Origin: Pogostemon cablin
Taxonomy: Eukaryota; Streptophyta; Magnoliopsida; Lamiales; Lamiaceae
Reading direction: 5' to 3'
DNA: 64,000 nucleotides
NCBI GenBank assembly: GCA_023678885.1
Contig: CM042966.1
Span: 28,038,028 to 28,102,027, forward strand
How positions within the stretch are numbered: the first letter of the stretch is position 1; the number at the start of each line of letters is the position of its first letter. This document shows positions 23,856-36,315 of the stretch, piece after piece. The translations under genes were made by a program, and so were the position numbers. The notes below the pieces were generated by a model, which had not been told where the DNA came from, did no database searches, and saw only the letters and a list, made by a program, of their open reading frames with translations.

Positions 23856-24072
23856 CTCCCTCCATCCGCCGAAAAAGTATACATTTTGCTATTTTGGGCG
23901 TCCACACCAAAAGTATACATTTTTCTTTTTAAACACATGGGACCCATGCACATCACTAGTACATTTAATATATGGGTCCCACGTACATCACTAATACAAC
24001 TAATTACTACCCATTAAATAATACTTCATACTCCTTAATTCAAATACAAAAAATAAGATCAGACAGAGGGAG
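23856..24072. repeat. Stowaway-type MITE
   Basis: CTCCCTCCATCCGCC at the left, CAGACAGAGGGAG at the right, TA on both sides; 217 bp. Confidence 0.7.
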
Positions 24073-24130
24073 TATAAAATAATTTCACGTGAAAGTGTCT
24101 CACGCAAGAACTACCTATTTCCTTTTTCCA

Positions 24131-24260
24131 TTTCTCGTCTCTCTCATAATCTCATTTAAGTTTAAAGGATGACATTATTATGTGACTTTTAATTAAAACC
24201 ATCTCTCGTCTCTCTCATAATCTTAAAGGATGACATTATTATGTGACTTTTAATTAAAAT
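24131..24260. repeat. tandem duplication, ~60-70 bp unit
   Basis: CTCGTCTCTCTCATAATCT ... AAAGGATGACATTATTATG occurs twice (24131-24198 and 24202-24260); copy 1 has about 10 extra bases. Confidence 0.8.
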
Positions 24261-24643
24261 AAATAAATAAATTTCTTTTATTATAGTGAAATGTGAAATC
24301 TGTGATGTATTCTGATTTATGGATGCATGTTTGATAAAATATTGATATACTATATCTAATCTGAGAAGAAAGTAATTGAAAAAAATTAAATGATGATTTT
24401 AAAAGGGCTGGAAATGGTAGTAAATAGGGATATTGGAAAAGACATGCATAAAATCAATCCGACGTCGTTATGGGGGAGATCATTTAATGTAGGAGATAAC
24501 AGGTGCAGGTTTTTTGCTTGGCAGACGGGATATACTCCACTTTTTTATGACAACTTTTATCACTCTCTTTCAATCAAAGAGTATATATATATATCACTCT
24601 CTTTCAATCACAGAGTGTATATATATATATACACGCACTGCTA

Positions 24644-24927
24644 CCTCCCTCCTTCAATTACGTATTACTCCAATTATTTACACCATACTCGTCCTTTCAT
24701 CCCATTAAACACTTCACATTTATTGTTTATGTTGTTTAAGAAAACTTACACTTTTTGATCAACTTTATTGATTTTAAAGGTATTGATATATGTGTAAAAA
24801 AGGAGAGACAAATTTGAAATTAAAGTAACTTTTGGAATTATTTGTGATGTTTCTTTTTTTGAGTGTGAAGAGTTTAATGGAACAAACAAATAAGGAAAGT
24901 TTGAAAGGTTTTGTGGTACGGTGAGAG
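24644..24927. repeat. MITE (decayed), same subfamily as 29.3-29.5 kb
   Basis: CCTCCCTCCTTCAATTACG at the left and a degraded GGTACGGTGAGAG at the right. The internal block TTATTGATTTTAAAGG and neighbours match the element at 29270-29538. Confidence 0.6.
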
Positions 24928-25409
24928 TATTGGACTTAGCTTTGTCTTAATCAATTAGTCAATTTCAATATATTTTACACCACCTAAAATTAGTCAAATT
25001 TAAAAAATAAATAATTTTTTAATACATTATATTTTAAATATTGCCACTATTTTCTAACTCAAATAATTTATTTATCATTTATTTTTTATCAAAAAATATT
25101 AAATTCATTCAATTGTTTGGTAAAGAAAAAAAATTCTTAAACTTCATATCTATACTAAAATAAAAAGTTAGCTGTAGTTTGTGCTAAATGGATGTGTGGA
25201 TTTAAAAAAAAATCATTTTAGATGTATAAAACCTTAAACATAAGTAGCATTCTTGTAATATTTGGATGTTGTAAAAATATTAATAATATTGTGTAGATAT
25301 TCCTTCCATGCAAGGCCGGTACTTGCTTCACCCGATCAGGTAGATCGACTCATGCCCACATATTTTAATGAAAATTAGGGGTCCATATTTTATTTATCAT
25401 AAGTATATA

Positions 25410-25489
25410 CTTCCTCCGTCCCAAAATTTTTTGCACACTTCCTTTATATTTACAAAGGAAGTGTGCAAAAAATTTTAGGACGGAAGAAG
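25410..25489. repeat. 80-bp near-perfect hairpin MITE
   Basis: CTTCCTCCGTCCCAAAATT pairs with AATTTTAGGACGGAAGAAG and the arms stay paired through TTTGCACACTTCCTTT / AAAGGAAGTGTGCAAA to a loop of about 8 bases. TA flanks both sides. Confidence 0.8.
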
Positions 25490-25868
25490 TACTATGTAAA
25501 TAGAGAATTTTATAATATTGGTCTTTTGTAGAAGTGGTGTATTTGATTCAAAGAAACCACCTTGGTCCAAGGTTGGAATCCCCTAGTTGATCAACATCCA
25601 TTTGCGTTTTGCATGTAAATCAAAGAGTAATAATTAAAGAGTTTGTTTTAATAATAATTAAATGTGTAATGGATTAAAAGATATAATAATATGTGTGGTA
25701 ATTGTATTACTTTGAGTACGAGACCTATATGTAGTAAGTTGAGTATAATAATATTATTTTATGGGTCTCGATTGAGTATAATAATAGTACATTATTGTGT
25801 ATCTCACATCAATCTAAAAAATATATATATACCTTGTATTTTTTTTGAACCAATATATATACCTTGTA

Positions 25869-26105
25869 CTCCCTTCGTCCCGTTTCAATGTTTACGTTTC
25901 TATTTTGCGCGTCCAATTTCAATGTTTACATTTCTTTTTTGGAATATGAGACCCACCTAAAATAATTAATTTATCATACAAAACTAATACACCTACCCAC
26001 TTTACATTAAATATTATATTTTTTCACTCACTATTTATTAAAATATTAAATTTTTTAATCAACGTGCAAAAAACAAACGTAAATATTAAAACGGGACGGA
26101 GGGAA
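25869..26105. repeat. Stowaway-type MITE
   Basis: CTCCCTTCGTCCCGTTTC at the left and AAAACGGGACGGAGGGAA at the right, TA-flanked, 237 bp. Confidence 0.75.
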
Positions 26106-28380
26106 TATTGAAATTAATTAAAATGAGAAAATAAATATGTATACGGAGACATAGGGAGTACTAAAAAACCACAGGATGTAAATGAAAAATATATAAAAAT
26201 ATAAGGGGGCATGAGACTTGGGAGTATATATAAATATTTTTTATATTTATTTTTTTTCTTTCTTTTCAAACGATCTGCATTCGCTTTAACCTTTGTTTGG
26301 CTCAATTACGATTTCTCCATTAGAAAATTGTCGAAATTTTTTATGGCCCTTCCGCAGTTCCGCTGAAAAGAAGGCATCAATTCAGTATACAGTAATAAAT
26401 AAATTAATTAATTGTTACATATAGAGATTTGAGAACTACTCTTAGGGAAGCTTGATTAGAATTCTTCAACTAGAATGATAATAAATATTATTAAGGAGCT
26501 CAATCACAATAGAATACAAAGTGATTGAAGGGTGAGGAGTAATTATTGAATAAATGAGACTGATTAAAAAAATTTTATTACCATTATTTCAAATAAGCAT
26601 GACAATTGGATCAATACACCTCCATTCCCATTAACCTCACTCAATACCTCCAACCAAGCACAACGAAGTAGTGTTACATTTTTTTTCCCATGTTAATTTT
26701 ATGTTATATATCTTGATTCCATGGAAGACAATAATTTATTATTTAGAATTATAAAGTAAAGAGCCATTTGATTCAAATTTTTTTAATGATAATAATTAAG
26801 AATGAGGATTATTGACGAGATAATAAGAATATGAATGAAGTTGATTAAAGAGTGGATGAATTAATGTAAATAATTAAGAAATTTGAATTCTCATTATTTC
26901 GTAGTATTAAATTTGAGGAATGAGAATCAACAAACATTTAATTTTCATCATCCTCCTCTCCTAAATATTTACCTTGCAAAAGTAATGATATTTTTTAATT
27001 CGATTCTACATGAAAATTAGAGTTTATAAAATATACTCTTATATGTTTTTTTTATTTCCTATTCGTAAACCGATTAATTCGGGGAGGTAAGAATCCACCG
27101 TTCACTAGCACGGATCCTCATTTTTAAATCAGAATTTTGTTGTTCTGTATAAACTGACTCCACAGTTGTTGATCAAATTCATAAATTTTGAACTTGAAAC
27201 ATTAAGAAATTTTACCTTAAAACACTTAATCCTCACCCGTAGACCAAATCCTGGAGTTTTACATTCTTAGACTATTTGTTTTGAATTTTGAATATTAGGG
27301 TTAAATTTTTTTAAAAGCTCACTCTTGATCATCACTCTTACACTCATGCATTTTTAAGTAGATTTAAGTCTCAATTTTCATAGAGCCAAATAGTTGTGTG
27401 AACCGAATACTAGTTACACTGTAACCGAAATCACTCGTAACGATATTGAAACCGACATTTGTACCTACATCGGAACCAACAGGAAATCCTTACTGACATG
27501 GAACCGACATTCGTACCAACATAGAAATCAACATCCATACCTACATCGAAACCAACACACACATATACATATTCACCTCAGTGACACAATGGGTATTATA
27601 AGTTGAACAATGAAAGTATTAAAGTTCAAAAAGTGACATTTGATTAAAATTGATATAAAAGTTATTTGTTGTTGGTAAAGATATTAAAGTGTAAATTTTG
27701 GGTATTTTGTCAATTATCTCTTTTTTATTTTTATTCTATAACACTCTTTAGGATTCAATTATTTATTCTAAGGGCTTAATATATTTAATAAAATTTTCTT
27801 TAATTTTTTTTAATAGAAAGATTTACATAAACAGATTTCACACCAAACTCACCAATCCGACCCTATCAAAATTACCCGATCCTATCAAAGCAGGTAATTA
27901 AAATGTACTCGACCCGTTTTTTTAATACCCAAAATGTCGGATCATAAATTATTATTTTTAATTAAATAAATAGGTATTAAAAATGTACCCGACCCAATTT
28001 TTTTAATACCTAAAATATTGGGTTTATAAAATATCAGTTCCAGTAATGTATTTAAAACCAAAAATTTCGAACCCCCATGCTACACTTGATTAAGTCGTGG
28101 TCACAATCACATCACCCAATAATATATTACTAAAACTATTTGTTTCATTTTAACTTAACTGATTGGACCACATTTTATATTCATGGAATTTTCTTATTGA
28201 AAAATCACGGAGATCCTGTGTGTAGGTATTAATATGTACGCAAATACTAGTATACAACCTCTATTAGTACAATTTTTTTGTACAATCTCCTTTTTTCACT
28301 TTCAGTGTGTGTTTTCTTTTTTTTTTATAATTGTTGTTGTACATTACTATTTTTTTTAATTTTAGGGATATAATTATAAT
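26106..28380. other. AT-rich intergenic DNA, no gene seen
   Basis: No ORF with recognisable domains. 27,400-27,600 holds short degenerate repeats around ACCGACATT and ACATCGAAACCAAC, which give a spurious 70-codon ORF. I see nothing else of note. Confidence 0.55.
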
Positions 28381-28389
28381 TTTACTCCT

Positions 28390-28500
28390 GTGGTTTAGAG
28401 TATAATTATCCCCTAGGGTTTAGGGTTTAGGGGATAATTGTAATTTTACCCTTGTGGTATAGGGTATAATTATCCCTTAGGGTTTAGGGTATAATAGTCA
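28390..28500. repeat. telomere-like TTTAGGG-containing tandem repeat
   Basis: Two imperfect ~62-bp units containing TAGGGTTTAGGG, GGGGATAATTGTAATTTTAC and CCTTGTGGT. The plant telomere heptamer TTTAGGG appears a few times but there is no true telomeric array. Confidence 0.6.
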
Positions 28501-28906
28501 TTTAAATAAAAAAAATTTAAAAATAAAATAAAAAACAACATCAATGAAGGAGTAGGAATTAATTAATAAGGGTGATGACCAAGGTTGTACCAATTCAATT
28601 GGTACAACCGATTGCACCCCATCCCTCCCTAATATTTAATAATACTCCATATATAAGTAAATGAGTTAAAATATGCGCTGCCACAATGCATGTTTGGGTT
28701 TCGTGATCAACTTCAACTAAATTCTGGGATTGGTTTATCTAAATTGGGCTTACTCGGAATATGGGAATAAGAGGGCTTTACTTTTGAATAAACTAATCAA
28801 ATGTTGTTTTTATTTGTACCAATTATTATTAAATTATAGTATCACAAATCACTACAACTTTCTTATCTTTTTACCCAAAAAAAAATGTTGTTTAATTTAA
28901 AATATA

Positions 28907-29187
28907 CCCCTATGTCCTATACTTATGTTTACACTTCTCGTTTTTTTCGTCCCACACTTATCTTCATCACCCAAAAAAGGAAATTTCACGCTAATCAATA
29001 ATCTCAAAAGTTATCTTAATTTTAAAAATATCACCCTTTCCTAATACACATAACATATTTTATAATTTATTTATTACCTAAAAATACCACAATACCCGTA
29101 AAAAAGTCAATAAAATTAGTCAAAAAATAATTTTTCTTAAACTCCGTATCTATAGTGTCGGCGAACATAAGTTCGGGACGGAGAGAG
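28907..29187. repeat. Stowaway-type MITE
   Basis: CCCCTATGTCCTATACTTA at the left, AAGTTCGGGACGGAGAGAG at the right, ~280 bp. Confidence 0.65.
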
Positions 29188-29269
29188 TATAAATTATTTT
29201 ATATTAGAAAAACAGAGAGAAACGTGTTTAATATTCCTATGTTACCCTCATATTTAATACTCCCTCCGT

Positions 29270-29538
29270 CCCATAATACTTTTTACGTTTACTATTCCAT
29301 GTTGTTTAAGAAAAGTTACACTCTTTGACCAACTTTATTGATTTTAAAGGGTATTGTAGTATTTTTAGGTAATGAAAGTATAAAATAATAAGATGTGTGT
29401 AAAAAAAGAGTGGCAATTTTGAAATTAAAGTAATTTTTGAGGTTGTTAGATAAAGTGATGTTTCCTTTTTTGGGACGTGAAATGTTTTGTGGGACAAATA
29501 AATGAGAAAATTGTGAAAGATTTTATTGGACGGGGGAG
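29270..29538. repeat. Stowaway-type MITE
   Basis: CTCCCTCCGTCCCATAATAC at the left and a degraded TTGGACGGGGGAG at the right, TA-flanked; 269 bp. Confidence 0.75.
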
Positions 29539-29542
29539 TACT

Positions 29543-29733
29543 ATTTTAATATGTAGTGAGGTGAGAGAAATAATATTTAATATGAAGTGAGTAGTTGTAT
29601 TAATATTATGTGTAGGTCCTAAATGAATTAATTAATTATTTTGTGTAGGCCTAACTTGGCAAAAAAAATGTAAATCTTAACTTGAGACAAATCAAAATGG
29701 AAAACGTAAATCTTACATGGAATTGAGGAGGGA
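29543..29733. repeat. MITE fragment (one end missing)
   Basis: Matches, in reverse orientation, most of the element at 37523-37776 (AATATTTAATATGAAGTGAG, GTAAATCTTAACTTG) and ends GAATTGAGGAGGGAG + TA. The opposite end is absent next to the 29,538 boundary. Confidence 0.55.
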
Positions 29734-29734
29734 G

Positions 29735-30035
29735 TATTGGTTAAAACTTGTTTGCCCAGGGATACCGTGCCCTCAAATCCCGTATTTTTTTAAAGTTATA
29801 CCTTTTAGTATTAAATGATATACTCTTTAGAAAAAGAACGTGTGTCATTTATTTCTTTAAAAAAATTAATTTTTATAATCAAATATTTATACTATTCATA
29901 TTTCAGTCAATCTTTTCAATGAAAAAATAATTTTCTTATTAATTAAAGTATACATATATATTTTAGAATAAAAATGTTAAACCCTTAAACATCTTGTGCA
30001 CTCTCGAGGGCGCAAGAGACCAACTCTTTAATATT
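29735..30035. repeat. dispersed repeat, copy 1
   Basis: Begins around ACTTGTTTGCCCAGGGATAC and ends GGCGCAAGAGACCAACTCTT. The same layout (GCCATGGGGCATCGTGCGCT ... CACAAGAGACCAACTCTTTG) recurs at 38738-38965. Ends are weakly inverted, suggesting a small TIR element. Confidence 0.5.
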
Positions 30036-30289
30036 ATTATGATAAATAAAATATTATCAGTGTAAATTAAGTTTACATTTTCAATTAATGTTGACAGCTC
30101 AATATATATTGATAGGTCAGTTTTTTTTTTAAACTTTCTTTTACAAGACAAATGCATTGTGCATAATTAGTTAAGTATAATTTTGTAGTTCTTAATTTAT
30201 TTTATTTTTTAATACATGTAATTTTAAGGTTCAAGTGTTATTTTATATAAGTGTTAATTTTTTTTTAGAATTTAATTTTAATTTTAAGG

Positions 30290-30446
30290 GTGTAGTAATA
30301 CTTTTACTATTGTGATTCATATAATAATATTATGCATTGATAATATTCATATTTATTTCCCACCACCCAGGGGCGAGCCACCCGAGTGTAGTAATACTTT
30401 TACTATTGTGATTCATATAATATTATGCATTGATAATATTTATGAT
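30290..30446. repeat. 96-bp-spaced direct duplication
   Basis: GTGTAGTAATACTTTTACTA followed by TGTGATTCATATAAT occurs at 30290 and 30386 with a short unrelated spacer. Confidence 0.8.
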
Positions 30447-30553
30447 TTATTTTATCTGTAAAGCCAAAGTTTATCTAAGATATACTTACAATATTTACAC
30501 TCCCTTCTCACCCAAATAGCATTAGTTTATTTAAGATGTACTTACAATACTTA

Positions 30554-30773
30554 CTCCCTCCACCCCCTACCCAAATAGCATTATTTTATTATATTGGGCG
30601 TCTCATCCAAATTGCACAAATTTTCTCTTTTAATAAAAAGGGTCTACCAATGCCCACCACTACCCATCACATCTCTCTAATACACCTACCCACTTTACAC
30701 ATATAAAATAATAATACTCCTTAATCCGCTTGCAAAAAAACAAAATGCATCTCTTTCTCCGGAAGGGAGGGAG
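30554..30773. repeat. Stowaway-type MITE
   Basis: CTCCCTCCACCCCCTACCC at the left, CCGGAAGGGAGGGAG at the right, TA on both sides; 220 bp. Confidence 0.7.
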
Positions 30774-31966
30774 TATTTATTTGGAATATATTAAAATTTT
30801 GAAATTCAGTTAACTATCAATTTACGGTCTATTTTTTACTATCAACTAGAATTTTAGAATGTATAAAGCTATCAATTTAAGGTCTCAAAATAAAAAAAAA
30901 AAAAAAAAATTGTATGAAACTGTTTTATGAAATGCCTTCTGCACAATATTTGTAGAATGGATATCAAAGATCGTCTTCATTTTTCAGAATAGTTGATAAT
31001 ATCAGTGAACGTCTCCAAAAACCCAAAACCCTAAAGACCTGGTTTAAGTTCTTTCAACAATTTGCTGATCTTAATGAAAAAAATTTCATTACTGAAAGTA
31101 AACTACTCCATTAAAGTAACTTGACTTAATATTACACAAATCAATACTACATGTTTAATGATTGAGTTATATTATTAAAATATGAAATGTTGGCACAACA
31201 ATTGTGATGATGATCTTTGGTAGAGTAATTAATTAAGATAATAAATGTGAAAAGAGGGGGTTTTGATGGGAGTGTAGAATTTAGAGTAAAATTGACAGTT
31301 GATTATGAGTACTGTAAATCTTTTGAGTGCAGTGAAAGGGACTATTTGCTCGTACAGCTTCATTTTCCCTCAATCCACCCTAACCTAATTTTTACCTTTC
31401 TTCTTTTATCATCATTTCTTTTGGTCATAACATTAACTCCATTTAGTTGATTAAAAAAACTACCTACATCTACTTAATTATTTCTGAGTGAGTTTCTTGT
31501 GCGCCCGAGCACACGGATTTAGATTCGTGCCCCTTTGCAATTTCTGTATTCCTTTACAATTTAAACTTCCTAGTAATACATAGATTTAAATAGAATAGAG
31601 AGGAAAAGAGTTGTGTTCACATGGGACACGAACCGTGCACATGAGCTTTTGCCATTATTTCTTCATTAATCTTTCTGATTTTCAGGAGTTGAGAAAATGT
31701 TGTATTCATGTACCATCTCCATCTCACTAATTTATGCAGATTTCCTTATACAAAAAAATATGCATAAATTATTAATATGGGTGAATATTTAAAAAATCTC
31801 CAATAACATATTACTTGTCCCTTCAGAAACAAGTTACGTATATACTTCCTTAGTCCATTTTAAGGTAATCATTTGTCATTTTCACGTAAATTAAGAAGCA
31901 TTATAAATAGTTGTATTGGTGTAATGTGTTGAATTATTAATGGGACATTTTACTAAAAATATAAAA
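30774..31966. other. AT-rich intergenic DNA, no gene seen
   Basis: A poly-A run (~21 bases) lies at 30890-30909. Around 31490-31640 is a less AT-rich stretch (GTGCGCCCGAGCACACGG) without coding sense. No genes recognised. Confidence 0.55.
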
Positions 31967-33086
31967 TGTAACGACCCGCTTTTCTCATAAGCAATATATC
32001 TAATATTTGAGAAAATATTTATAAAAATAAACAATATTAACCTAACCCTATTAATATCTATAAATAAATAAATAAAATTAAGACCTAAATAATAAGCCAT
32101 TTATTTGAATATATCAAAATCCTAAAATAGTTAATATTGATAAATTTTATGAAAATAAATCATGGTATTATAATATAATATTAACAATTATAATACTAAC
32201 TTTAATGCATATAAATAATATAGATGACGGTAACAAAAAAAACAGGATTATAATATTTTAATAATATTACACAAACATGTTACTGTTTCAATAAAAAGTA
32301 ACTTGAACCCATCAACATGAATATCAAAATAGGCATAAGAATCTAGGAATTTAAATAGACTGAACATCAAAGATACGTTTAAATAAAAACTCATGACAAA
32401 TGAGGAGGGAACACTCGGATCCACTAGTCACACCCCGTCAACTTCTCTAATCCGAAAGAATAAACTGAAGAAAAAGGGTGAGCAAAAACCACAGGCTCAC
32501 TGCGGAACAAATCTGTCTAAAATAAATATCAATGCATCAATGTCAACAAATAACACACATAAATATGAATTCTTGCCATGAGATAAATGGCACTATCCAT
32601 AAACGTATAAGTGACAATACTCGGTAAAGTACAAATGAGATAAGCGACAGTACTCGGCAAAGTACAAATAACCCGTGGGACTATGCAATGACTCATCAAT
32701 AGACACACGATATTTATAATAACAGATAAGTTAAGATTCCCCACCTGATGCAGAATAGTTGAAAACTGATGAGATACAGGAGAACTTTGAAACTGATGAA
32801 TTGATGATAAATATATGATAAATATGAAAGATTTAATCTGGGTGTAGAAGTGCTTAACAAAAGAAAGATATATATAGTTGTAGGGTTCAGAGTTAGAGAA
32901 AATTATACTGGAATATTTGAAAAAGGCTAAAGATGAGGGATAACATAAAATCAGAATTTAAAATTTAAATGGATAATATGAAATGATTTATGATAACAAT
33001 TAACAAAAATGAAAACATTCATAATTTATGATTTATGAACATATAAATAATGAATTAACAAAAATACAAAATTTTGGGTTATCACA
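31967..33086 (-). repeat. LTR of a gypsy (Tekay/Del-like) element, minus orientation, ~1.12 kb
   Basis: On the minus strand the block starts TGTGATAACCCAAAATTTTG and ends GCGGGTCGTTACA. Just before its start is AAAAGAGGAGGAA, a polypurine tract, preceded by TTGGGGACAAAATTTT, a stretch commonly found before the 3' LTR of plant chromoviruses. So it is a 3' LTR with a few tens of bases of internal sequence (to about 33130), the rest of the element being absent. Boundaries rest on TG/CA ends and the tract. Confidence 0.65.
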
Positions 33087-33815
33087 TTCCTCCTCTTTTA
33101 AAAAAAATTTTGTCCCCAAAATTATAAATTGGGTATAACTTGAGAAATTCAATTTTACATTTCATAGTTATATTATCAGAAAAATCTCGTATTCAAAAGA
33201 CTATGCATGCATACATTTCGTGATTTTATAAATGATAAATGCTTAAGTGAATATATATTTGACAATAGAAATATGGATATGCAGTGTCATGTTTTTTTAT
33301 GAATGATAAATTTCTTAAAAGTCTCCGGTGAATACATGTCAATAATTATTTGTGAAAAGCCTTCTGTTAATATATGTTGATAAATGTTCGAGTGAATATT
33401 GTCTTGCATGATAAAAATATAAATATGCAATGAATATGTCTCATAAAAGTGTAAATATGAATATATAAATAAGATTTTACCTCTTGAAGAGCTAACGTGG
33501 TATGAGTGGAGTGGGGGAATGCTCTAAATCTTAATAAGTTCACATATAAATTTAGGGTTATCACAAAAAATTAATACCGATAAAGTAAAAGTCTATCATA
33601 ATAAAATAAATATCTTATCTGCATATGAAAAGAGTAAATATAAAATATATTATGTGTGTTTGGTATATGACTATTTTGACAATCAAATGTAGTGTGATTG
33701 AATGAAGTTATAATACCAAACTATTTTGACAATCAAATGTAGTGCCACTGAATAAAGTTATTTTATTTCGTGGCATTTCCTTTTTAAAATATGAAAATAA
33801 TATTGGAAAGAATAA
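33087..33815. other. AT-rich DNA beside LTR; 50-bp tandem duplication
   Basis: The first ~45 bp is internal sequence of the LTR element. CTATTTTGACAATCAAATGT repeats at 33671 and 33721 (50-bp period). No gene seen. Confidence 0.55.
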
Positions 33816-33817
33816 AA

Positions 33818-36000
33818 AAAGAGTCTGTCTAAATACACACCCCTTTATTATATAATTAAATTATATATTTATAAAATATCTAAATTACCCTTAATTATTA
33901 AATACACACCCTATACATATTAAAAAAAGAGTAAATATCAAAATCGGTCCTGTAAGTATGACATTTTCCAACATCAATAATTTTTTATTGCATTTCTCAC
34001 TTTTGGTCCTCCGGGGTCCGTTTTTGGTCCTTTTGGTCCAAATTCAGTCCCTTTTCGCCGAAAATTTAAAAAACTCGCCGGAAAATTATGCGTGAGTTGC
34101 ACGCGCTCAAAATTGGTCCTGTAAGTATGGACTGTTTCAACTTCAGTCATTTTTTATTGCAATTTTCACTTTTGGTCCTCTATTGTCCATTTTAGTCATT
34201 TTTGTCCAAATTTAATTATTTTTTGCCAAAATTTTAAAAACTCTCCAGAAATCATGTGTAAGTTGCACGCGCTATTATTGTATCGAATGGATAAAATGTA
34301 ATAATGGAGTAATAAATTATCCTTAATAATAAAAAAATATATATATTCATCTAATTGAATTATTTCATGAATAATTCACCAGAATAATAAAAAGTGATAA
34401 CATTTTTAATAAAAAAAGTGAGAGATGATAAAGGGAAAAGTGATAGCTAATTAATTAAATTATTTAATGAACCATTCGTAGATTGAATAAAAAGTGATAA
34501 CATTTTTAATGTAAAGTAATACATTATTAAGAATAAAAAGTGATAACATTTTTAATGTAAATAATGCTTGATTAAGATAAATTGATAATAGAACAATTGA
34601 ATTATCTAATAAATGATTAATATAAGTAATAATTATAATTATTATCATTATAAATTTTTTTTATTAAAAGCAATTAATATGATAATAAATTTATAATAAA
34701 ATTAAAAAAATGAAATGGTTAATTAATCATGGGCTTTCACCGTGTTAATTGGTTAGTGTTTTGAGTCGTAAGCAAAACGGAGCCCTTGTTTCTTCCTAAT
34801 TTATTTTTAATTTAATTTTAAATATATTTAGTTAAATAAATGGATAATATGAATCATTGGCAAAAGCAAAAATATAAATAATAGGTTTTTTGCATTGGAA
34901 TATGTGAATGTTTTTTTAATGAGTTTTCTGCTCACCATCCAAGTTTTATAAAATTGGAGAGAATGGAAGAAGAGAGGGTGGGAATCACAGTGGAACAGCA
35001 GAGCGCATGTCTCTCACGCGGGCCCGCGCTACTCTTATCCTGTAATTTTTTTTAGTTCTTTTTTTCTTCGCTGCTCATTACACATGGTTACCCCTGTTTT
35101 TTTTTTTTTTTTTTTTATTAATAATGTCTTCTTTCTTGGCGCGTGCAACTTACACATGATTTCTGGAGAGTTTTTTAAAATTTCGGCATAAAATAATTAA
35201 ATTTGGACAAAAAGGACTAAAATGGACAATGGAGGACCAAAAGTGAAAATTGCAATAAAAAAGGACTGAAGTTGGAACAGTCCATACTTTCATGACCAAT
35301 TTTGAGCGAGTGCAACTCACTCATAATTTTCCGGTGAGTTTTTTAAATTTCCGGCAAAAAATGACTAAATTTGGACCAAAAGGACAAAAAACGGACACCG
35401 GAGGACCAAAAGTGAGAAATGCAATAAAAAAATGACTGAAGTTGGAAAAGACCATACTTACGGGACCGATATTTACTCTTAAAAAAAATAATAACTACTT
35501 TAATCTCTCTCTTGCTCCTACACTGGATAACTGCGATGGGGTTTTATTCATTTCTGATTGGTCATGGAGGTTTTATGCTGCGGCAGATAATTTTTGTGGA
35601 GTGCACATTAAACATTATCAATATATTTGCAGTAAACAAACACTGGGTAACTTTTTCACAGGTAGAATTTTTAATTTAAGCAATCAAATACCCATTTGTC
35701 CATTAAAATCCATCTGTCAAATAGGTATTGTGAGTAAATAACTATGAATACATGTAACGAATTAGAATATCTGTGTATAATCATGTTAATCGATTAAATG
35801 TATCCGTTCTCCTGCAATTCATTGATGATCGTGATGATTAAAATGGAGGTGTATATTATTTTAATTTTAAAAAGGCATTTTTGGAATTGTAGGGGTGTGT
35901 ATAAAATAAAATTAAAGAATAAAAAGAAAAAAGGGGTGTGTATTAAGTAGAGGATGTGTATTCAATAAAATAGGGTGTGTATTTAATAATACTCTAAAAA
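33818..36000. mobile_element. outer inverted-repeat element interrupted by a Mutator-like insert
   Basis: AGTCTGTCTAAATACACACC at the left mirrors GGGTGTGTATTTAATAATAC at the right; further inner matches (AAATACACACCCTATAC / TAGGGGTGTGTATAAAAT). Removing 33929-35478 leaves a ~630-bp element with imperfect arms. No coding sequence. Confidence 0.55.
33929..35478. mobile_element. Mutator-like non-autonomous element with ~340-bp terminal inverted repeats
   Basis: Left arm 33929-34272 and right arm 35137-35478 are inverted copies starting GAGTAAATATC. Each arm itself contains two diverged copies of a block with GGTCCTGTAAGTATG ... TTGCATTTCTCACTTTTGG ... GAGTTGCACGCGCT. TTAAAAAAA flanks both ends (33920-33928 and 35479-35487), a 9-bp target duplication as expected for Mutator, although A-rich. 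No transposase ORF inside. Confidence 0.7.
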
Positions 36001-36315
36001 AAATGCATGAAAGAAGCAAGTTTAGGGAAGGGGAGAGTGTTACACGGTGATATGAAGAAGCAAGCAAGGTTAAACCCTAATTAAATAAGAGTATTAACTT
36101 TATAATGGTAAGAGTAAGTATTATTCTCTTTAAATTCAGGTGCTTAGGAAAGTTATAGAGAAGTGATAAAAATTGGGTTGTATTCTATGATTAAAAAATA
36201 CTAGGTGGGAATTATATAGTCTCAAATAATTTTATATTTTCGTAATTATTATCATTTAAAAAAATATTATTGTCACTTTTCTTTTAAAATATTATTATTT
36301 TTTGACAAAGTCTGT

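Noticed and set aside
27394..27606. 70-codon ORF rich in His and Asn
   Set aside because: Produced by degenerate short repeats around ACATCGAAACCAAC; no conservation features.
28390..28500. Interstitial telomere
   Set aside because: Only a few TTTAGGG heptamers inside a longer AT-rich tandem repeat; no array of heptamers.
35442..35741. 99-codon + strand ORF
   Set aside because: It begins inside the terminal repeat of the Mutator-like element and runs into the outer element; no domain.
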